This document shows, piece by piece, positions 53,301-64,000 of a DNA stretch of 64,000 nucleotides. Source of the DNA: Rosa chinensis (Eukaryota > Streptophyta > Magnoliopsida > Rosales > Rosaceae); assembly GCF_002994745.2 (NCBI RefSeq), contig NC_037089.1, positions 4,442,001-4,506,000 of the forward strand, in the 5' to 3' direction. Below the pieces are notes generated by a model that was not told the origin of the DNA, searched no databases, and was given only the letters and a program-made list of their open reading frames with translations. How positions within the stretch are numbered: the first letter of the stretch is position 1; the number at the start of each line of letters is the position of its first letter. The translations under genes were made by a program, and so were the position numbers.

Positions 53301-56300
53301 GAATATATCTTTTCTTTCCTAATTGAAAATTCAGAGAGAGAGAGAGGTGACTCTGACTGTTTTTGTTTCTCTTGCAGGTTCTGCACTGCAATTGACTCCA
53401 GTGCAGCCAGTCAATGATTTTATGGATGCTTCTGAAGTTAGTAAATTGATTCAATTGAAAGGATACTTCAAAGGGTCTTCGAATTCATGGAATCATGGAC
53501 CTGATGGTGTGGTACACCATGATATAACTTTACCTGCTCTGGGTACACTTATTGACCACCTATCCAGGTTGATGGTAAGCTCACTTGCATGTCTTTCATA
53601 AAATGAATACTAATCGAGAGCATCTATGTATGGCCACATGTTTATAATTGACACATTCCATTTCCCATACAGTTAGATGACGTTTTACGCAATGGAGATA
53701 TATTACCTTACCAAGTTTATAAGGGTTGCCTCAAAATGGATGGACAGACGCTGATAAATCTTGAGATTTTCAGTAATACTGCTGATGGTGGTCCATCAGG
53801 CAAGTGTTCCCTTTTTTTGGCTTTGACCAGAATGTTCAAGTTTTTCAGGTTTATTGAACTAATTTCTGTCTTGGTTTCAGGTACGCTGTATGCATATCTC
53901 GATAACTGTGTGACTGCATCTGGTAAGCGGCTTTTGAGGAAGTGGATCTGCCATCCCTTGAAGTCTGTTGAAGCTATTAATAACAGGCTTAATGTGGTTG
54001 AAGATCTACTGGCACATCCAGAAATGGTGCCACTTATTGCTCAGTATCTCCGCAAGCTGCCAGACTTAGAGAGGTTGTTTGGACGGGTTAGAGCAACTGT
54101 TCAGTCGTCAGCTTCCCTCCTATTGCCATTATTTGGCAAGAAATTACTAAAACAGAGAGTAAGTCTTCTCTACTTTAATATGGATTTTTTTACTGAAACT
54201 TGATGGAACCTGGCAAATGTTTATCATTCGTTCAGAATTCTCTTGATTGCATTGCTGAGTTAAATCTCTTTGCTTTCATTTTTCTATGCATACAAGGGAA
54301 AGTGTTTAGGGTCTAGGCTCATAGAAGATATGTTACAACAATAGGAGAATATATTAACACCCCTAGTTGACATGAATTAGCAGCAATATCTAAGAGTATT
54401 GATGTGAAACAATTATAATACTTTTAGTGTGATACAGGTGAAAGTGTTCGGGACTCTTGTGAAAGGCCTCAGATTTGGACTGGATTTGTTAACGGTATTA
54501 CAAAATGCAGGGCATATAATTGAGCTGTTATTAAAACTATTTAAAGTTCCACGTCTAAGTGGCAGTGATGGGCTTGATCAATATCTTAAGCAATTTGAAG
54601 CAGCTGTAGATAGTGACTTCCCAAATTACCAGGTATGTATTCTTTTCCTTTCAGTACTCGTATGTTCAAAAGAAGTTTCCATTTCTCTTCTTTGGTGTTA
54701 TAGTTGATTGCAGAATCCCCTTTTAGTAACTTGAACACATTGCTATGGCTTGTCATGTTTTGTACTGTATTTTCTGTCTCAAGATCTCATTTTCTCACCT
54801 GATATTCCTATCCTTGGATTTTAAAAGAGCTTAAGAGTAGAGACTTCAGACTTTTCTTTATGATATTTTCTTGCAAAAAACCATGGGTATGAGCCGTAGG
54901 AATGACGAATGAAGCTCGACTGTTTGTTTGCACAGGACCCTTTCTAGCTCTAGCTCACCCATACTTTAGACAAGATAGTTGATTCAGTATTTTCATCCGA
55001 ATTTGCACTGCATGTTACACAAAATTATGATTTATTTTCAAGAGTTGACCTAAATGCAGACAACTGACATTGAATTTGGTGCCAGAATCATGATGCAACC
55101 GATTCAGATGCTGAAATACTCTCGATTCTAGTCGAGCTATTCATGGAGAAAGCAACTGAGTGGACTGATGTCATACATGCCATCAACTGTATTGATGTGC
55201 TAAGATCTTTTGTAGTTACCGCAAGCTTCCCAAGTGGAGCTATGTCCAGACCTGTTCTTTTGCCTCAATCTCAAAATACAACCTTGAATGGAGAAAATGG
55301 AAGTCCTACACTTAATATTAAAGGACTATGGCATCCATTTGCTCTTGGTGAAAATGGTGGACAGCCTGTGCCAAATGACGTAGTTCTAGGTGAAAATACT
55401 GATGGCTATCATCCACGCACTTTACTATTAACTGGACCAAATATGGGTGGGAAATCAACTCTTCTTCGTTCCACATGTCTGGCTGTTATACTTGCCCAGG
55501 TACTTCTTTTCGTGAGTAATTTCCTTTTTAGAACCCAGACACCGAGTTGGTGAAGAGTTTAGTTTGAAGCATTAGATGCTTTGACATCTTGTCATTTAAT
55601 TCGTTGATGGCTTGCAGCTGGGCTGTTACGTGCCTTGTGAGATATGTGTTCTCTCACTTGTGGACATCATCTTTACACGGCTTGGTGCCACTGATCGTAT
55701 CATGACTGGCGAGAGTAAGTCCTAGCAAACTAATATTCTCATGTCCTTTATTTTCTGTTCTTTCTGATCTCAGTCACCTGAAACCCAAAAAAAAAAAAAA
55801 AAAAAAAAGGAGAGAGAGATGATGGGTTCTCTTACGTCTTTTTGTCAGTGCAACTGTTGACAAGCTCTAATTTGAACTGAAACCAAAGCAAGTAGGAACA
55901 GAGTATGCATTGTTGAATTTGGGAACAAGCGTGGTGAGGGTTGATGATGCACACTAATGGCAGTTCTGGGAATCTTGATAACTGAGGCTTGTAGTTAGGT
56001 TTCAGGACCTGGTGGTGGTGCTAGGCTTCCTACTCTTCCCAAATTAAATTCTTTTGGCGGTCTTTTTCACTAATTTTCTTCAAAAAATTGCTGGGTAGCT
56101 TATAGTGCATCCATCGCTACTTCATAGACTGATTTTGCTTTGGTGCTCTACACTGCATAGGAGTTGCTGAGCCCCGAGTGTGTTTAGTAACTCACAGTAG
56201 TAAATTAACATTCAAATGCAGGATTTGGTGGTTATATCTGTTTGAGTTTTTCTGCTTAGCATTATAGATAAACTTGTAATATTTTCAGTCACAAGATTTG

Positions 56301-57445
56301 ATCATTAGTGTTAATTTTTTTTTTCAGGTACCTTCTTAGTGGAATGCACGGAAACGGCATCAGTTCTTCAACATGCCACTCCAGATTCTTTGGTTATTCT
56401 TGATGAATTGGGTCGTGGAACGAGCACGTTTGATGGTTATGCCATTGCATATGCTGTGAGACCTCCTACTACTCATCATACATTCAATATCAAATTTGCA
56501 ATTTTATATCATGTTCATCCTTCGTTCAGTTATACATCTTTTACCGTTTCTAAATTTTCTGCTTGGGAAGGACGTCATTCATACATAAAATACTTGCATT
56601 CACGCGCCTCCAATGTACCCCATGCATAGATTCAAACTGAGGAATTTGTAGAATCTAAGAAAGTACAGTTAGGAATATTAGTTCATTTTGTAATCAATTG
56701 TAGCAGCGGCTGAAAAATAAGTATGCTACAGATACCACCATCCACACATGAGGAAAGCAACTTCTGAGGCTACGAAGTAACTAGATAGACTTAAAAATCC
56801 TGGAGTTCCTTCCATTTTTCTGTAGGATTTGTGGACTACTGATAACCTTGCGCTGGTTATGCATCAATTTCTACTGGTCTGTTTGGAGAACAGATTTATC
56901 CATTATTCATATTAATATGCTAATGTTATATTATTGTCCATGTTTAATAGATTCATCTATTTATACTTGTTCAGGTATTTCGTCATCTTGTCGAAAAGAT
57001 CAACTGCAGACTGTTATTCGCCACACACTATCACCCGCTTACGAGAGAATTTGCTTCTCATCCACATGTTTCATTGCAACACATGGCATGTGCTTTTAGG
57101 TCGAAATCTAAATCCCCTTCAAAAAGTGACCAAGAGCTGGTATTTCTCTATCGCCTTACCTCAGGGGCATGCCCAGAGAGTTATGGATTGCAAGTAGCAA
57201 TGATGGCTGGGATCCCTGAGAATGTGGTTGAAGCTGCTTCTAAGGCTGGTCAAGTAATGAAGAAATCTGTTGGAGAAAGCTTCAGGTCCAGTGAACAGAG
57301 ATCGGAATTCTCAACTCTCCATGAGGAGTGGCTGAAGACACTGTTAACAGTTTCACAAACCGGTAATTATAACGACGAAGATTCATTGGACGTATTGTTT
57401 TGCTTGCAGCAGGAACTAAAGTGCTCATATAGATTGGCCAACTGA
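50329..57445 (+). CDS. MSH7: DNA mismatch repair protein MSH7 (17 exons, 1076 aa)
   Basis: Exons 50329-50639, 50868-51354, 51727-51822, 51932-51987, 52117-52183, 52339-52434, 52884-53015, 53118-53151, 53252-53296, 53378-53574, 53673-53799, 53881-54158, 54438-54632, 55086-55499, 55618-55714, 56328-56455 and 56975-57445 join in frame. MSH7 is a plant-specific MSH6 relative that pairs with MSH2 and recognises certain base mismatches. Visible parts: an N-terminal PCNA-binding PIP box (QKSILSFF, 4-11); mismatch-reading FYE (269-271); MutS connector, lever and clamp regions; Walker [10 protein letters not shown] (824-832); Walker B LVILDE (899-904); and the FATHYHP switch (near 935). It lacks the Tudor/PWWP-type N-terminal domain of MSH6, and its length is near Arabidopsis MSH7 (about 1100). 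The intron after exon 11 starts GC, not GT. Confidence 0.95.
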
Positions 57446-57817
57446 CAAAAGGAGCGAGACTCGATCACTCGATAGATAGCTGTGTAAGAATCTCTTGTTT
57501 TGATGACTTGGCATGTAAGTTAGAGTAGTAAAGCGGGTTGTGAACTTGTGACTCAATGTACCATATGTAGAGAAACGCTTTAGATCCTGTTCTTCATCTT
57601 CGGTTCATGATTTTGTGTGAGATATGTTGCGATTTCGCAGGGTATGACTTGAATTGGTGCTAAATTGCACTAAATGAGGAGAAAATAGAGGTAGAACCAA
57701 TCAAACCTCTATTCTTAACCGTACAAATTAACCAGTAATATCTAATCAGAAATGTTTGCTAGACCAGAACTATAACCGTTTTTTGAACTTTTAACGGTTT
57801 TCTTTATTCTTCTTCCT
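57446..57817 (+). promoter_or_regulatory. Spacer between MSH7 and GNL2
   Basis: 372 bases holding the MSH7 3' UTR and the GNL2 promoter and leader. No clear TATA box or other motif was seen. Confidence 0.5.
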
Positions 57818-60800
57818 ATGGAGAATCATGACAAAAAACAAGCGATCAAGCTCAAAAGGAAAGAACTGGGACTCTCTTGCATGCTCAATACCGAAGTCGG
57901 CACTGTTCTTGCCGTGATCCGCCGCCCCAGTGAAACCGTCTTCGGCGCCGCCCCGGACGACAGCATTGACCCTTCTCTTCTCCAATCCCTCAAGTCACTT
58001 CGAGCCTTGATCTTCAACCCCCAACAAGAATGGCGCACCATAGACCCTTCCATTTACCTCTCCCCATTCCTCGACGTCATCCAAAGCGACTTCGTCCAGG
58101 CCTCCGCCACCAGAGTCGCCCTCTCCGCCACCTTGAAGATTCTCAAGCTCGGAGTCTTCGACGAGAAGACCCCCGGAGCCAAGGACGCCATCAACACCGT
58201 CGTCAATGCCATCACCACGTGTAGGCTTGAGAAGACTGATCCGGTGTCGGAGGGCGCCGTGATGATGAACATTCTGCAGCTTCTGACCGGAGTTATGAAC
58301 CACAGGGCTTCAATGTTGTTGTCAGACCAAGCTGTGTGCACCATTGTCAACACTTGCTTTCAAGTGGTTCAACAATCCACGAACCGAGGCGACTTGCTTC
58401 AGAGAAATGCTAGGTACACCATGCATGAGTTGATCCACATCATTTTTTCGCGGTTGCCTGAGGTTGAGATGAGTCACGAAGATGAGGAGACTGACAATGA
58501 AGACGTTGATGATGGTGGTTTGGATTTCGGATATGGAATGAGGTGTGCGGTTGATATATTTCATTTCTTGTGTTCTTTGCTCAATGTGGTTGAGGTTGTG
58601 GAGACAGAGGGGTCTACAGTTCAAACTGCTGATGAAGATGTGCAGCTTTTTGCTTTGGTTTTGATCAACACCGCGATCGAGTTGAGTGGAGATGGAATTG
58701 GGACGCATTCCAAGCTTTTGAGGATGATGAAAGATGATCTGTTTCACCATTTGGTACACTATGGAACTTGTTCAAGCCCGGTTGTGTTCTCCATGATTTG
58801 CAGTACGGTTTTGAACATGTATCACTTTCTTCGCAGGTTAATTTTTTAGGTGTTGACATGCAGATGCTTAAGTTTAATTTTGTTATCACACTATAACTTG
58901 AATCATGATAACCTTTTGCTTTATTCTTTACAGGTACATTCGACTCCAATTAGAATCCTTCTTTGCATTTGTGCTGTTTAGAGTCGCAGGAGCTCCAGGA
59001 GCAACAACCCAACTTCAAGAAGTTGCACTGGAAGGAATTATAAACTTCTGCAGGCAACCGACATTTATAGTCGAAGTTTATGTGAACTATGACTGTGATC
59101 CCTTTTGCCATAATGTATTCGAGGAGATTGGGAAGTTGCTTTGCAAGCAGTCATTTCCGGTGGGTGGCCCTTTGTCAAGTTTACAGATACAAGCGTTTGA
59201 AGGGTTAGTAGTCATGATCCACAACATTGCTGATAGTATTGATAAAGAAAATGATACAAGCCCTTCAGGGCCATATCCCGTTGAAATTACTGAATATACG
59301 CCATTTTGGGAAGATGAGGCCAAAGAGGATTCGGAAATTTGGGTGGGGTTTGTAAGACTCCGAAAAGCACAGAAGAAGAAAATATTGATTGCTGGACACC
59401 ATTATAATCGAGATGAAAAGAAGGGAATGGAATACTTAAAACTTACCAAATTAGTCTCTGATCCTCCGGATCCAAAGGCTCTGGCTTTCTTCTTCCGGTA
59501 CACTCCTGGTCTAGACAAGATGCTGATAGGGGATTATCTTGGTGATCCTGACGAGTTTCATATTGAAGTTCTAAGAGAATATACCGAAACCTTTGGATTT
59601 GCAGGCATGAATCTTGACAGTGGTTTACGGACTTTTCTTGAGACTTTCCGTTTACCAGGAGAGTCCCAGAAGATTGAGCGGATTCTCGAAGTATTTTCAG
59701 AGAATTTTTATGAACAACAACCTACAGATATTTTTGCAAACAAGGATACGGTGCTCATTCTTTGCTACTCTCTCATTATGCTCAATACTGATCAACACAA
59801 TCCACAAGTGAAGAAGAAAATGACAGAAGACGAGTTCATCAGGAACAATAGAGCAATCAATGGAGGAAAGGATCTTCCTAGAGAGTATCTATCTGAGCTT
59901 TTCCATTCCATCTCACACAATGCATTCACCACGTTTGGTTTGCAAGTAGAAATGAACCCAAGCAAATGGATTGAGTTGATGAACAGAACAAAAACTGTGC
60001 AACCTTACTTTCTATGTGAATTTGATCGCCGTCTAGGAAGAGATATGTTTGCTTGCATTGCTGGTCCATCAGTGGCGGCTCTTTCTGCAGTATTTGAGCA
60101 TGCTGAAGAAGAGGAATTGCTCCATGAATGCATTGAAGGGATGTTCTCGGTGGCCAGGGTAGCTCAGTATGGACTAGAAGACACTCTTGATGAACTTCTT
60201 GCCACACTCTCCAAATTCACTACATTGTTGAATCCTTATGCCTCTGCAGAAGAAACCCTGTTTGCTTTTAGCAAAGATTTGAAGCCAAGAATGGCTACAC
60301 TTGCTGTTTTCACCATTGCAAACAATTTTGGAGAGTCAATTAGAGGGGCTGGAGGAACATTGTTGAATGCTTGTTGAAACTTAAGAGGCTAAAGCTGCTT
60401 CCACAGTCTGCCATTGAATTTGATGCTGCTTCCACCTCATCGGAGAACTTAAAATCTGAATCCGGTATAATCTTCCCAGCTCATGATCCCAGGTTTGGAG
60501 GCCGCCCTGCTGGCATGATTAATCGGTTCTCACATTTTATGTCACTAGAGAGTGCAGAAGATGCTGTATCCCTTGGCATTAGTGAATTTGAACAAAATCT
60601 CAAGGTTATCAAACAATGCCGAATTGGGAATATCTTCAGCAATACTTCAAACTTTCCTGAAGTTGCTTTGCTCAATCTTGGGCGTTCTTTGATATATGCA
60701 GCTGCTGGGAAAGGGCAAAAGTTTAGTACAGCAATTGAAGAAGAAGAAACTGTTGGTTTCTCCTGGGATTTAATAGTTGCAATCACTTTGGCCAACAATC

Positions 60801-61999
60801 ATAGGTTCCAGACATTTTGGCCTCATTTTCATGATTATCTGATTGTAGTTGCTCAGTTTCCCATGTTCTCCCCTATTCCATTTGCTGAAAAGGCCATTGT
60901 AGGGCTCTTCAAGATATGTCTCACGATCCTTGAGACTCACCGAGCTGACAAAATCCCCGAGGAACTCATTTTCAAGTCAATAAATCTAATGTGGAAGCTG
61001 GAAAAAGAGATTCTAGACACTTGCTGTCACTTCATAACTCAATCACTAAACAGGATTCTGATTGAGTACCCTGCCAATTTGCAGACCCAACTCGGTTGGA
61101 AGTCAGTTCTCCACTTATTATCAGTCTCTGGGAGACACCCCGAATGCTATGAACTAGGAGTTGAGACACTTATCTCGTTGATGTCTGATGGAACTCATGT
61201 TTCGCGGACAAATTATGCTTACTGCATTGATTGTGCCTTTGGTTTTATTGCCCTTAAGAACAGTCCATTGGAAAAGAACATAAAGATACTGGACCTGTTA
61301 GCAGAGTCTGTAAACTTCTTGATCCAGTGGTATAGAAACCACTACTCAGATCCTGGGAACAGCTACAGCAACTCCTCTTTAGAGGATGCAAAAGGTTTTG
61401 GCTCTTCCTGCAGCTTTGCCATGAATTTGTTTGTCAAACTAGGAGAGGCATTTAGAAAGTCCAGCTTAGCTCGGCGAGAAGAGATGAGAAACCATGCAAT
61501 TCTATGTCTTCAAAAGAGTTTCAAACTTGCTGAGGAATTGGACTTCACTCCAATCAATTGCATCAACTGTTTCAACCTTGTTGTTTTCGCAATGGTTGAT
61601 GATCTACATGAAAAAATGTTGGAGTACTCGCGTAGGGAAAACGCGGAGAAGGAGATGAGAGGCATGGAAGGGACCTTAAAGGTTGCATTGAAGCTCTTGA
61701 CAGAAGTGTACCTGCAATTCTTGAAACAGATATCACAGAGTCCCGGGTTTCGAACATTTTGGTTAGGAGTGTTGAGAAGAATGGACACTTGTATGAAGGC
61801 TGATTTAGGTGGATATGGTGAATCAACAACACTGCAAGAACTAGTCCCGGATTTGTTGAGACAGATGATTACAGTGATGAAGGAAAAAGAGATGCTAGTG
61901 CAAAAGGAAGATGATGACCTTTGGGAGATAACACATATTCAGATACAGTGGATAGCTCCTGCAATCAAGGAGGAGCTTTTTCCAGAAGAAAACTTATGA
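57818..61999 (+). pseudogene. GNL2: ARF guanine-nucleotide exchange factor GNL2 (GNOM-LIKE 2) with a one-base frameshift
   Basis: Exons 57818-58836 and 58934-61999, with a GT-AG intron between. GNOM-family large ARF-GEFs activate ARF GTPases in membrane traffic; GNL2 is the pollen-expressed member in Arabidopsis. Present: N-terminal DCB domain (MLNTEVGTVLAVIRRP), HUS box (VNYDCDP, near 391), SEC7 domain (about 500-695) with the glutamic finger in FRLPGE (near 580), and C-terminal HDS regions (RRMDTCMKADLG, LWEITHIQIQWIAP). The total would be about 1361 residues, near Arabidopsis GNL2 (about 1375). At 60350/60351 one base is missing compared with the family pattern Gly-(Ala/Gly)-Trp-Arg-Asn-Ile-Val: the frame shifts and stops at 60375-60377. 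The truncated product of 820 residues keeps DCB, HUS and SEC7. Everything downstream is open in the other frame, so it is a very recent loss or a base-calling error. Confidence 0.9.
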
Positions 62000-63661
62000 A
62001 GCCTTCCTTCATGAGTAGCACATCTATAGCTCTAGAAATGAAACTAGGAGATAACCTTGATCTTGTTGCTTTTTCATTTTCTTGTGTTTTCTACACATAC
62101 AATTTTGGTTTGCCATTAGAATATCTTGTATCTTATTCTGTAAGGTAAAGCATGACTATGAATTGCAGAGAAACAATTCATTAATTGGATTTTCGTGGTA
62201 TGCTGTTCGATTTCTTGCTCCTAGCTCAATAATCAATATGGAACAGGCTACTGGCTACATATCAGACTCCAGAAAAAAGGACTTTTGCCGACTATATATT
62301 CACTACCAATAGAAAACAACTTTTACTGAAAACAATTTCAACGGTATAGATCTTCCGAATTTTTGTTTTAACTACATCGAAAAACAACCTTTGCCGATGA
62401 CTTGCTCAACGGTCTTTCTTAAGCCGACAAATGCCGACAAAATATAGGCTCTGTTCTAGTCAAATTTCAGATTGAAAGGACTGAGGGGCTGTTAGGAATC
62501 GCTCTGAAGCCTATTAACAACATTAATAATTTTGCATATAATAGGGGAAAAAAAATTAAAGATGAATATGTTGCATGTTAATCACCAGCTTCCATCCTTA
62601 TCGAATTACATGTATCAGAGCAGACAAAACTTGCAACGAATTGTATTGTATGCTCGCAGATTCTTTCTCTTGAATACAGAGCAGATGGTTCCACTCTGAA
62701 ACAGTTGAAATTATATATGGTTTCACTCGGATGGTCAAATGCCAGTCCTGAGACAAGAAACGAGGAGAATTCGCAATGTATGCTCGCAAATCCTTTCTTC
62801 AACACAGAGCAGCTGGTTCCACTCCGAAACAGTTGAAAATTTTCCACGGATAGTTCCACTCAGATGCCAGTCCTGAGACAAGAAATTAGGACAGAAATAG
62901 CTCATTACAAACAATAATAAAGCTGCCTCTTAAAATAAATATTACAAAAATATCTAACCATGAAGAGTATATAACAACTTTCCAAATAACTGATACAAAA
63001 GAAGTTAAAATCATTCCACAAATAAGATGCAGTGAAAAAGTGCAGCACAGCAAATAGTACTAGCGAGAAAAAAAAATCAGGACCCAATGGATGAGGTTTC
63101 TTGCTATGGCAGACAAGCTTGAGCCCTCGAGCTCAATTGTTTCTCCTCTGGCGGGGATGTAGACAACATTTATAATGATGATCACCAAATTCAAGGATGG
63201 TTAGAGTCAAGACTTTGCAAGTTGTTGAACAACAGAACCGGATCTTCTCTAATTATCTAAATCATAAGGTTAGTAAGTTTTATTGTTAAGAGCCTAATGC
63301 CTTATCAGATAAGGCTTATCTCTACAGATGACCTTAGTCAACCAAGTTGTATGTTGTACTTGTATTCAACTCTGTTCTGCATTTTAGTATTCAAATGGTA
63401 GTGGCCTCTGCAAATTTGAAGTTCTACTCACATATTATACCATAAACTTATATTCACCTAAGTTAACAAATGAAAGTCAGTGTTCTTAGCAATGGACAAA
63501 CAAATGCAATAATCTGTTCTTAGCAGCATTTCAACACTATGCAATTAACAGAAACTTAAATTCAAAAGAAAAACAAAACTCAAAGTTCATGCAAATGGGG
63601 AAAGCAACTCAACATGCTGTCCGAGTTCAAGCAAAGACATACTTTACAAATCCCACCTCCA
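62000..63661. other. Intergenic region between GNL2 and trihelix gene, with tandem repeat
   Basis: Holds the 3' ends of the two convergent genes. A duplicated unit of about 130 bases lies at 62648-62886 (GTATGCTCGCA, ACAGAGCAG-TGGTTCCACT and CCAGTCCTGAGACAAGAAA blocks each twice). Around 62275-62450 are TTGCCGAC-like motifs. No gene was recognised. Confidence 0.6.
62648..62886. repeat. Two-unit tandem duplication, about 130 bp
   Basis: Units start GTATGCTCGCA near 62648 and 62779 and both end CCAGTCCTGAGACAAGAAA. They are diverged by scattered changes and small gaps. Confidence 0.8.
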
Positions 63662-63698
63662 TCATTCGCTCAGATCTTCAGCAGAAGCATCCGAGTCG

Positions 63699-63761
<63 letters not shown>

Positions 63762-64000
63762 GCTTCCTGAATCTTCGCAATCTCCGCCTGTGCCCTCTCA
63801 AGAATCTGCTTCTTCTGCAACTCCATTTCCTTATTAAAATCCCTCCTCATCTTCTCCAACTCCATCATCTGCTGCCTCCTACTACTCTCAATATTCTCAT
63901 ATATCTCCCCAAACTTCTGAATAGAATCCGCCAACACTCGGAAAGAAGACCCTTCCAACCCCCCTCCCCCTCCCTGCCTCGGAGGAATCCCAAACCCGAA
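63662..64000 (-). CDS. Trihelix transcription factor (ASIL/ENAP type), C-terminal part
   Basis: The frame enters from the window end (64000) and runs to the stop at 63662, 112 codons. It shows a Gly-rich linker, then the conserved C-terminal helical region of SIP1/ASIL trihelix proteins (FRVLADSIQKFGEIYENIE, MMELEKMRRDF, KKQILERAQAEIAKI) predicted to form a coiled coil, a long aspartate run and the end SDASAEDLSE. Such proteins bind GT-type promoter elements through an N-terminal trihelix domain, which lies outside the window. Relatives usually have only a few acidic residues where this protein has about 22 Asp, encoded by a trinucleotide repeat. Confidence 0.85.
63698..63761. repeat. (ATC)n microsatellite coding for poly-aspartate
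   Basis: About 21 uninterrupted ATC/TCA triplets on the plus strand, read as GAT/GAC codons on the minus strand inside the trihelix gene. It is likely length-polymorphic. Confidence 0.95.

Noticed and set aside
50329..57445. MSH6 as identity of the mismatch-repair gene
   Set aside because: The N-terminus has a PIP box but no Tudor-like domain, and total length and exon-by-exon wording fit MSH7.
60371..61999. The 542-aa frame as a separate gene
   Set aside because: It starts exactly at the break in GNL2 and continues that protein, so it is the shifted second half, not an independent gene.
63589..63837. Histidine-rich ORF on the plus strand
   Set aside because: It is the antisense reading of the poly-Asp microsatellite of the trihelix gene.
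1..64000. CRISPR arrays, bacterial operons, rRNA or tRNA genes
   Set aside because: None seen. The tandem arrays present are plant minisatellites or LTR repeats without CRISPR-like spacers.

Overview
The window is nuclear DNA of a flowering plant. It is AT-rich, its genes carry GT-AG introns, and the gene set (FRIGIDA-like, ALDH2C4-type, MBF1c, MSH7, GNL2, trihelix) is that of a core eudicot. A woody rosid, perhaps Rosaceae, is only a guess from protein resemblance. All spliced models were deduced by hand from reading frames, splice sites and remembered family sequences.

Layout. 1-7597: a young, coding-intact Ty3/Gypsy chromovirus (Tekay/Del type) whose 5' LTR is cut by the window edge. 8361-11254: a FRIGIDA-like gene. 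13291-22736: two tandem nine-exon cytosolic aldehyde dehydrogenase genes (ALDH2C4/REF1 type). 23538-24238: a TIR element. 25290-34557: a four-level nest of transposons (hAT in hAT in hAT, a Copia inside the innermost, and a solo Gypsy LTR), each hAT proved by an exact 8-bp target duplication. 35564-38569: a third ALDH gene, followed by an exon-9 pseudogene made by local duplication. 39706-40140 (minus): heat-type coactivator MBF1c with a heat-shock element. About 41000-48800 (minus): an endogenous pararetrovirus (Caulimoviridae) with the four-ORF layout of rice tungro bacilliform virus. 49420-50104: a hAT element carrying what looks like a captured promoter-exon-intron-exon fragment. 50329-57445: mismatch-repair gene MSH7 in 17 exons. 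57818-61999: pollen-type ARF-GEF GNL2 broken by a one-base frameshift. 63662-64000 (minus): the C-terminal part of a trihelix transcription factor.

The host genes do not form a pathway. The three ALDH copies are a tandem family, probably in hydroxycinnamaldehyde oxidation, with signs of gene conversion and a lost copy. MSH7 and GNL2 are neighbours on the same strand.

The signals most worth a second look are: the pararetrovirus with its fourth ORF, candidate splice sites and small lesions; an array of nine mini-hairpins with constant loops and covarying stems in the Gypsy LTR, with a looser echo in the unrelated solo LTR; the nested hAT block; the captured spliced gene fragment inside a hAT; and the single-base break in GNL2.
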